Source of the DNA: an uncultured archaeon
GTDB taxonomy: Archaea; Halobacteriota; Methanosarcinia; Methanosarcinales; Methanoperedenaceae
Reading direction: 5' to 3'
NCBI GenBank assembly: GCA_902384525.1
Contig: CABMCA010000066.1
Coordinates: forward strand, 1-58,008
DNA length: 58,008 nucleotides
This document shows positions 53,420-58,008 of this stretch, piece after piece. The notes below the pieces were generated by a model. It had not been told where the DNA came from. It did not search any database and saw only the letters and a program-made list of their open reading frames with translations. Within the stretch, counting starts at the first letter, position 1; each line of letters begins with the position of its first letter. The position numbers and the translations under genes are program-made.

Positions 53420-53500
53420 GTTTTTTATCCTCCGTATATAATAATCGGGGATTATTGTATTTCAATCTTACGCAAGTATGTTTTAGAAGCCAGTACTTTT

Positions 53501-54310
53501 CTAAAATACTTGTATATTTGTGATAATTATAACTCCGAATGTAATAGCCAGAACAGCAAAATCTGTGATGTGTAATTTTTTCTTATCCACATATACATGC
53601 GCGTCTGCACAGTATCCCCTGCAAAGCATGCTCTGGTATGTTCTCTCACCCTGCTCATAAGAACGAATGAAAAGTGAACTGATGGTATAACCTATTTGTT
53701 CAAGTGTCCATTTTCTCGGAACTTTCCTGTTCCAGATTTCAAAACAGCGGGTTTTTTGCGCTGTTCTTATCCTCCCCAGCATATTCCAGAAAACAAAGAG
53801 GTAGCGAACCATCATTGTAAAAAGGAGCGCCATTTCTTTTGGAAGGCCAAGGCGCCTTGCCGATGCCACAAGTTCGCTCATTGACGTTGTTGAAGAGAGA
53901 AGAATTACAGCGCTTATACATACAAAAAATTTTAAAAATATGGTCGCACCATATAACAGACCTTCATTTGTAACTTCGATCCCCATTGGCAGCCTGTACA
54001 TAATTGTAAAATCATGCAGGAATGGCTGTTTCAGGAATGGCTGGAGAATCGAGATGCCAAGACCAAATGGAAGCGCTATGGCAAATCTTGCAGCAAGATG
54101 CGATAATTCAATCTTTGAAAACAGCAAAAGAAGAAGGAGATATGCTTCCAGTATCCCGAGTTTTGTAAAATTAAGAGTTTCCATGCGCGGGAGAGCCACC
54201 ACATAAATAGTAATGGCAAGGGTCATGAGGATCTTTATCCTTCCGTCAATCCCATGTATAGGGGATTTCTTATACGTCTCACGCTCCATTTCCGTGATGG
54301 AAACATGCAT
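53501..54310 (-). CDS. cbiQ: ECF metal transporter transmembrane component CbiQ
   Basis: A 269-residue T-component with five or six membrane helices. The coupling motif appears as ARRLGLPKEMALLFTMMVRY, and SMLCRGY (the second A-R-G-like coupling helix) is near residue 222. It links the substrate-binding CbiM to the CbiO ATPase for cobalt or nickel uptake. It is the last gene of the three-gene operon, 1 base after cbiO. Confidence 0.92.
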   Translation of the reverse strand: MHVSITEMERETYKKSPIHGIDGRIKILMTLAITIYVVALPRMETLNFTKLGILEAYLLLLLLFSKIELSHLAARFAIALPFGLGISILQPFLKQPFLHDFTIMYRLPMGIEVTNEGLLYGATIFLKFFVCISAVILLSSTTSMSELVASARRLGLPKEMALLFTMMVRYLFVFWNMLGRIRTAQKTRCFEIWNRKVPRKWTLEQIGYTISSLFIRSYEQGERTYQSMLCRGYCADAHVYVDKKKLHITDFAVLAITFGVIIITNIQVF

Positions 54311-54311
54311 T

Positions 54312-55136
54312 TTATTTCACGACCTTTAACAGTTCATCCCTTGCTTCTTCAAGTGTGAATTTCACGCCCACTGGCACTCCTTCTTCCTGGAGCATCTCCA
54401 TGAGCTGTGCCACCATTGGAAGGCGAAGATGGGTTTTCTTTATGAGTTCAGGGGATGAGAAAATCTCAAGGGGTGTGCCATCTCCTATTATCTTACCCTT
54501 CGACATGATGCAGACCCTATCAGCCAGCATGGGTACTATATCCACTTCATGTGTTGAGACTATGGTTGTTATCCCGAGGTACCGGTTCATGCCATTTATA
54601 AGCTTTATGAGGCGTATAGCTCCACCAGGGTCAAGCCCTGCTGTGGGTTCATCAAGAACAAGAACTTCCGGCTGCATTGCAAGGATACCTGCAATCGCTA
54701 CTTTTTTTTTCTCGCCTGTGCTAAGATGATGTGGAGCCCTTTCTTCAAAACCTGTAAGTCGCACGGTTTCAAGCGACTCGCGGACACGCTTTTCGATCTC
54801 TTCCATACTTAAACCAAGGTTCATGGGGCCAAATGCTACATCCTGTTTCACTGTGGGAGCAAATATCTGGTCATCAGGATCCTGGAAAACAACGCCCACG
54901 GTTTTCCTGACTTCAATGATATTCTCATTACTTATGCATTTTCCTTTGATCAGTATCTCGCCGCTTGTGGGTTTAAGTATCCCGTTAAAATGTTTGAAAA
55001 GCGTTGATTTCCCCGCGCCATTTGCTCCTATTATTGCGATCCTTTCACCCGGCTTTGCTGTAAAATTGATCGCATCAAGAGCTGTGATCTTTCCGCGGTA
55101 CACATGTGTAAGGTTTCGGGCTTCAATAATGTTCAT
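54312..55136 (-). CDS. cbiO: ECF metal transporter ATPase CbiO
   Basis: A 274-residue ABC ATPase: Walker A GANGAGKSTLFKHF, Q-loop VVFQDPDDQIFAP (ECF-type), signature LSTGEKKKVAIAG, Walker B VLVLDEPTAGLDPGG and H-loop VSTHEVDIV. It powers the CbiMQ transporter. The gene starts 1 base after cbiM and is followed 1 base later by cbiQ, a tight operon. Confidence 0.95.
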   Translation of the reverse strand: MNIIEARNLTHVYRGKITALDAINFTAKPGERIAIIGANGAGKSTLFKHFNGILKPTSGEILIKGKCISNENIIEVRKTVGVVFQDPDDQIFAPTVKQDVAFGPMNLGLSMEEIEKRVRESLETVRLTGFEERAPHHLSTGEKKKVAIAGILAMQPEVLVLDEPTAGLDPGGAIRLIKLINGMNRYLGITTIVSTHEVDIVPMLADRVCIMSKGKIIGDGTPLEIFSSPELIKKTHLRLPMVAQLMEMLQEEGVPVGVKFTLEEARDELLKVVK

Positions 55137-55137
55137 G

Positions 55138-56073
55138 TTATGCCTTTTTTATAACTCTTGATATTCCAATCGATATAATCAAGATCGCTGCAAAACCAAT
55201 TACAATTGCAGCAACTCTTCCTGCTTCTCCCATTCCGGGTATCGCATAACTCGGGAACAGCGGAGTTATTGGAGCTATCATGTTGTTGATCTCGTTGCTC
55301 ATGACAAGGCTTGCAGTCTGCTGAAGGCCGTCGGGGTTGCTTGAGGCAAGGAATGGAGCTGCCACAGCAAGTCCCAATAAAGCAAAAATTCCCACGGCTG
55401 CAACCTTTGCCGTGCTTTCTTTTTTGTGTGTCTCTTCGTTAACGATATCAGGTCTTGCTTTTATTATAGCGCCAAATACTATTACGGTTATAAGACCTTC
55501 CCCGATACCTGCAATCCCCTGGAATGTGCCCATTAGAAGAATGCCCTGTTTGAGAGGAAAAGTGCCAGCCAGCCAGAGTTCAAATGAAAGGGCGATAGCA
55601 GGTAACAGCATACTCAGCCAGCCGCCTGCGAACATTGCCACAGGACGCTTTACTGAAAGTTTGCCCAGACCAATGAATGTATAATATCCAATGAAGCCCC
55701 CAATAATTCCCATGTTCAATATGTTCGCCCCCATGACCGTAATCCCTCCGTCCCCGAACAGGGACTGTATAGCAAGCACCATCGTCATCAATAAAACAGC
55801 CGCCCAGGGGCTTGCAAATATAATTGCGGTAAGTGCAGCTCCCACTATATGCCAGCTGACACCCGTGAACATGGGTACGGGAATAAGGAGACTTGCCGCG
55901 ATGTTAATGGTCTGGAGAACGAAAATACCCGCGGCAAGAACACCAAAAAGCGGTATCATATTCTCTTTCATGTCTTTTCTCGCCCATTTTACTGCTCTTG
56001 CGATAAATAATATCGATATTATCCAGTAGATCGCTGCCTGCCCCAGGGGAATAAATGTGTCAGGTATATGCAT
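55138..56073 (-). CDS. cbiM: ECF metal-binding component CbiM with fused PDGLE domain
   Basis: A 311-residue substrate-specific component. The essential N-terminus MHIPDTFIPL (metal-ligating Met1, His2) is intact, and seven or eight helices follow (FTGVSWHIVGAALTAIIFASPWAA region). The C-terminal PDGL segment (SSNPDGLQQTASLV) is the CbiN-like partner domain, fused as in many NikMN proteins. Metal could be cobalt or nickel; a NikR-like palindrome upstream favours nickel. GGAGGACATAGAAA precedes ATG 56073. Confidence 0.92.
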   Translation of the reverse strand: MHIPDTFIPLGQAAIYWIISILFIARAVKWARKDMKENMIPLFGVLAAGIFVLQTINIAASLLIPVPMFTGVSWHIVGAALTAIIFASPWAAVLLMTMVLAIQSLFGDGGITVMGANILNMGIIGGFIGYYTFIGLGKLSVKRPVAMFAGGWLSMLLPAIALSFELWLAGTFPLKQGILLMGTFQGIAGIGEGLITVIVFGAIIKARPDIVNEETHKKESTAKVAAVGIFALLGLAVAAPFLASSNPDGLQQTASLVMSNEINNMIAPITPLFPSYAIPGMGEAGRVAAIVIGFAAILIISIGISRVIKKA

Positions 56074-56129
56074 TTTCTATGTCCTCCTCAAATAATTTTT
56101 ATTAACATTTCATTATTTTGAATGTATAT

Positions 56130-56159
56130 AGTATTACAATTATTTAATTTCGTAATACT
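56130..56159. promoter_or_regulatory. NikR-like palindromic operator upstream of cbiM
   Basis: AGTATTAC (56130-56137), a 14-base spacer and GTAATACT (56152-56159) form a perfect 8-bp palindrome, 57 bases upstream of the cbiM start. It lies in an AT-rich promoter region. This spacing and the GTATTA...TAATAC core are the known layout for the nickel repressor NikR. No nikR gene lies in the window. Confidence 0.55.
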
Positions 56160-56391
56160 GATTGAATAATCGTTATAGTTTTCCGGGTATATTTAGGTTA
56201 TGGTCTAAGGGTTCTGTTAAGTCTGTGAGTGGTCGGAATTGCTGTTAAGTGCCGAGTGGTAAAAATTTGAGCTTCGAATGATAGCAAAAGCTGAATGGAA
56301 AAGTATAAACTTTATAAGCCCGTTATTATATTTGCTAAAATCAATAATGGGGTTTATTGAGTTTTTGCTATCGATTTTATTAGAATAAGAA

Positions 56392-56598
56392 GTGATTTTA
56401 TGGAATCATATACCTACCGAATCCTTATGTATATGCAATGAAAAAGCTAACTTTAATATATTGCCTAATAATTTAGTAGATGTAATGGATAATGAAACAT
56501 GGAAAAAATCAAGCATTGAGGTATTCACTATAAAATTTAATGGTGAAGCGGTGGAATCCAATGAAATGGATGCCAATGAACTTGCAACTTCTTTATTA
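56392..56598 (+). pseudogene. Small ORF interrupted by the IS630 element
   Basis: The frame from GTG 56392 (better start ATG 56485, MDNETWKKSSIEVFTIKFNG) reads 69 codons and stops only in the IS630 terminal repeat. The stretch IKFNGEAVESNEMDANELATSLL looks like the N-terminus of a conserved hypothetical family. If the element is removed, keeping one TA, the frame continues 29 codons (57708-57797, beginning ACELQSF) to a TGA. The joined protein has no close recognisable family. Confidence 0.45.
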
Positions 56599-56668
56599 TA
56601 GCAAGATTCTAAAATCTCCGTAATATTTAAGAGCAATCAAACAGCTTCTTTAATGGAGGAGTGTTTAA

Positions 56669-57247
56669 ATGACAATAACACCGAGGGGTGAATCATTTCT
56701 TACAAAATTTTCTATAGATGAGTTGAAGAACCTGTATCAAAAAGAGGGAGATCCAAAAGCTAAAATACGACTTCTTGCAGCGATTTCACGCAAGGAAGGT
56801 AAGACTCTTGAAGAAATAAGCTTAACGATAAAACATCCACTAACAACCGTTGGCGACTGGCTACGCCGCCTGCACATAGAAGGGATTTCAAGAAAGAATA
56901 ATAAAAAGCAATCTGGTAGACCAAAAAGATTGACAGATAAACAGATAGAAAATCTTATGCCAATTCTTTTCAAATCTCCCCAGGAGCAGGGCTTCCCGTT
57001 CATTATCTGGACAACAAAACTTGTTATTTATCTGATAAAAAAACTCTATAACATATCCTATAAACCGCTTCAAGTAAGACGTATACTTCATCGTCTTGGT
57101 TTATCCTGCCAAAAACCACGGCCATCCCATAGAAAGTCTAACAAACAGATACAAGAAGGATTTAAAAAAATTTCAAACTACAAGTTAAACCATTTGTTGA
57201 AGATGGATACACAATCTTATTTCTGGACGAAAGCATCTTCCCGATAG
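56669..57247 (+). CDS. IS630 transposase, N-terminal part (frame 1)
   Basis: 192 codons give an HTH/winged-helix DNA-binding region (LEEISLTIKHPLTTVGDWLRRLH; KPLQVRRILHRLGLS) and part of the catalytic domain lead-in. It ends prematurely at TAG 57245-57247. A7 at 57164-57170 (GGATTTAAAAAAATTT) is a plausible -1 slippage site leading into the second frame. Without frameshifting the protein lacks DDE residues. TGGAGGAGTGTTTAA is the ribosome site. Confidence 0.85.
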   Translation: MTITPRGESFLTKFSIDELKNLYQKEGDPKAKIRLLAAISRKEGKTLEEISLTIKHPLTTVGDWLRRLHIEGISRKNNKKQSGRPKRLTDKQIENLMPILFKSPQEQGFPFIIWTTKLVIYLIKKLYNISYKPLQVRRILHRLGLSCQKPRPSHRKSNKQIQEGFKKISNYKLNHLLKMDTQSYFWTKASSR

Positions 57248-57702
57248 CACCATATCTCACATACGGCTGGTTTCCTGTTGGCAGTCACCCGAATGTGAAA
57301 TACGAATTCAAAAGGAAGGAAAAGATCTGTGTTCTGGGTGCATTAAACGCTGAATATTTCATATATGCGTTCACAGACTGGCTTAACGGTGATGTTTTCA
57401 AGGTATTCTTACAACGGCTCGTTTACAGATTCGGTAAGCTGGTTGCTGTCATGGATCAGGGCCCTTATCACACCTCAGGTGATATGCAAAAATTTTATCA
57501 GGAAAATAAAGAGCATCTGCATATCGTTTATTTTCCAAGTTATAGTCCTGAACTTGATCCAATAGAACAGTCATGGAGAGCAGCTAAGAAATGGTTGGCA
57601 ATAAGGTACTGGGAGAATAAGAGCGGATTAAAGAAACAACTGATTACGGCATTTGAAGAGGGTATCACTATGGTTCCAATTTACGAGTATTTGAGAACTT
57701 GA
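57203..57702 (+). CDS. IS630 transposase, C-terminal DDE part (-1 frame)
   Basis: In the -1 frame relative to the upstream ORF, GYTILFLDESIFP contains the first catalytic Asp, VMDQGPYHTSG the second, and SPELDPIEQSWRAAKKW the final Glu. It continues to TGA 57700-57702. The independent ATG-less start shows that it is expressed only by frameshift from 56669. Together the two frames give the full-length transposase of about 345 residues. Confidence 0.85.
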
Positions 57703-57913
57703 CTATAGCTTGTGAGCTGCAATCATTTATTCCAGGTTGTTCCGTATATTGCGTTCAGGACAATTGTGATACTGCATGGGGAAATCAGAACAACTGATAC
57801 AGATACGCTAAAAGGTCAATGGGGATCTACACGGTAGGAAATCAACAAGCTCCTTTCGAAGCATTATTGATTTCGCTACCGGCTTTCTCCTTTTCTCTTT
57901 CTATCTTTTCTTC

Positions 57914-58008
57914 TTATTTGTTTATGAGATAAGGAGAAAGTGCATTAGTTGCCTCATTAAACACATCGGCTGGGATTGTGGCAAGATAAATAATTCGGTC
58001 TTGATAGG
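57914..58008 (-). CDS. C-terminal end of an unidentified leftward gene
   Basis: The complement strand is open from the window edge to TAA 57914-57916, encoding YQDRIIYLATIPADVFNEATNA and a short end. No other frame is open here, and the composition looks protein-like. The start lies beyond the window. The gap 57798-57913 contains only purine-rich sequence. Confidence 0.5.
   Translation of the reverse strand, partial: YQDRIIYLATIPADVFNEATNALSPYLINK

Larger units (their letters stand above)
56599..57705 (+). mobile_element. IS630-family insertion sequence
   Basis: An element of about 1.1 kb. Left terminus TAGCAAGATTCTAAAAT and the complement of the right terminus TAGTCAAGTTCTCAAAT match at 12 of 17 positions. 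It is flanked by TA dinucleotides (56597-56598 and 57706-57707), the standard IS630 target duplication. It carries a transposase in two overlapping frames. Confidence 0.8.

Noticed and set aside
56074-56391. A cobalamin riboswitch before cbiM
   Set aside because: The B12 box and the needed stems are absent; only a palindrome and AT-rich sequence are seen.

Overview
The window is archaeal chromosome, most likely from a Methanosarcinales methane oxidiser of the Candidatus Methanoperedens (ANME-2d) type. Archaeal information-processing genes are present (primase small subunit PriS, Gins51, L44e, S27e, aIF2-alpha, Nop10, GAN/RecJ-like nuclease, tRNA amidotransferase GatE, HerA-like ATPase). So are coenzyme genes of methanogenic metabolism: cofE for F420, an mfnF-like gene for methanofuran and an F420:NADP oxidoreductase. 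A UbiE/MenG quinone methyltransferase beside them points to a menaquinone user, which is unusual for methanogens but expected of Methanoperedens. The taxonomic call is inference; no rRNA gene is present.

Layout. 1-6.1 kb: the 3' end of an IS605-type TnpB element, then two closely related hybrid histidine kinases; the first is a chimera carrying the front half of a CheB methylesterase. Gene remnants sit between and after them. 6.1-14.2 kb: proA-proB, a degenerate SelB/EF-Tu-like GTPase, an IMPase-NAD kinase pair, a cell-surface protein with four Kre9/KNH-like repeats, and mfnF. 14.3-22.5 kb: a truncated DUF4349 gene, the DHH nuclease, gatE with an unusual C-terminal extension, a DUF4258/DUF2283 toxin-antitoxin-like pair, cofE, a class I aldolase, and a sparse stretch with a long hairpin and a small Cys/His-rich gene. 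22.5-27.9 kb: membrane acyltransferase, small proteins, an ABC permease joined to a PAS sensor kinase, an iron-sulfur flavoprotein and Hsp20.

27.9-32.3 kb holds the leftward replication/translation operon priS-gins51-rpl44e-rps27e-aif2a-nop10-pac2. A tRNA-Arg(CCG), a TnpB-only IS inserted near the end of a small gene, and a HerA-like ATPase follow. 35.6-39.9 kb encodes a TadA/TadC-type pilus motor pair. 39.9-43.4 kb holds dapF, a DisA_N-like protein, ubiE, a lipoprotein cyclophilin and a PAP2 phosphatase. 43.4-47.7 kb is a leftward ABC exporter cluster with its own HTH regulator and a lipoprotein. 47.8-48.1 kb contains remnants of a nucleotidyltransferase and a type I restriction S subunit. 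48.2-51.3 kb is a tightly overlapping operon (glycosyltransferase, F420:NADP oxidoreductase, endonuclease III-like glycosylase, radical SAM). 51.4-53.4 kb has ilvE and small proteins. 53.5-56.1 kb is a CbiMOQ-type metal ECF transporter with a NikR-like palindrome upstream. The window closes with an IS630 element, its transposase split by a -1 frameshift, inserted in a small ORF, and the tail of a leftward gene.

Most of the sequence is well-ordered archaeal housekeeping DNA. The unusual material is in the chimeric kinase, the gatE extension, the TnpB element that reads through its own right end into host DNA, the in-frame 30-bp minisatellite in gins51, small genes under 55 codons, and several gene graveyards. 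No CRISPR array, rRNA operon or complete defence island is visible.
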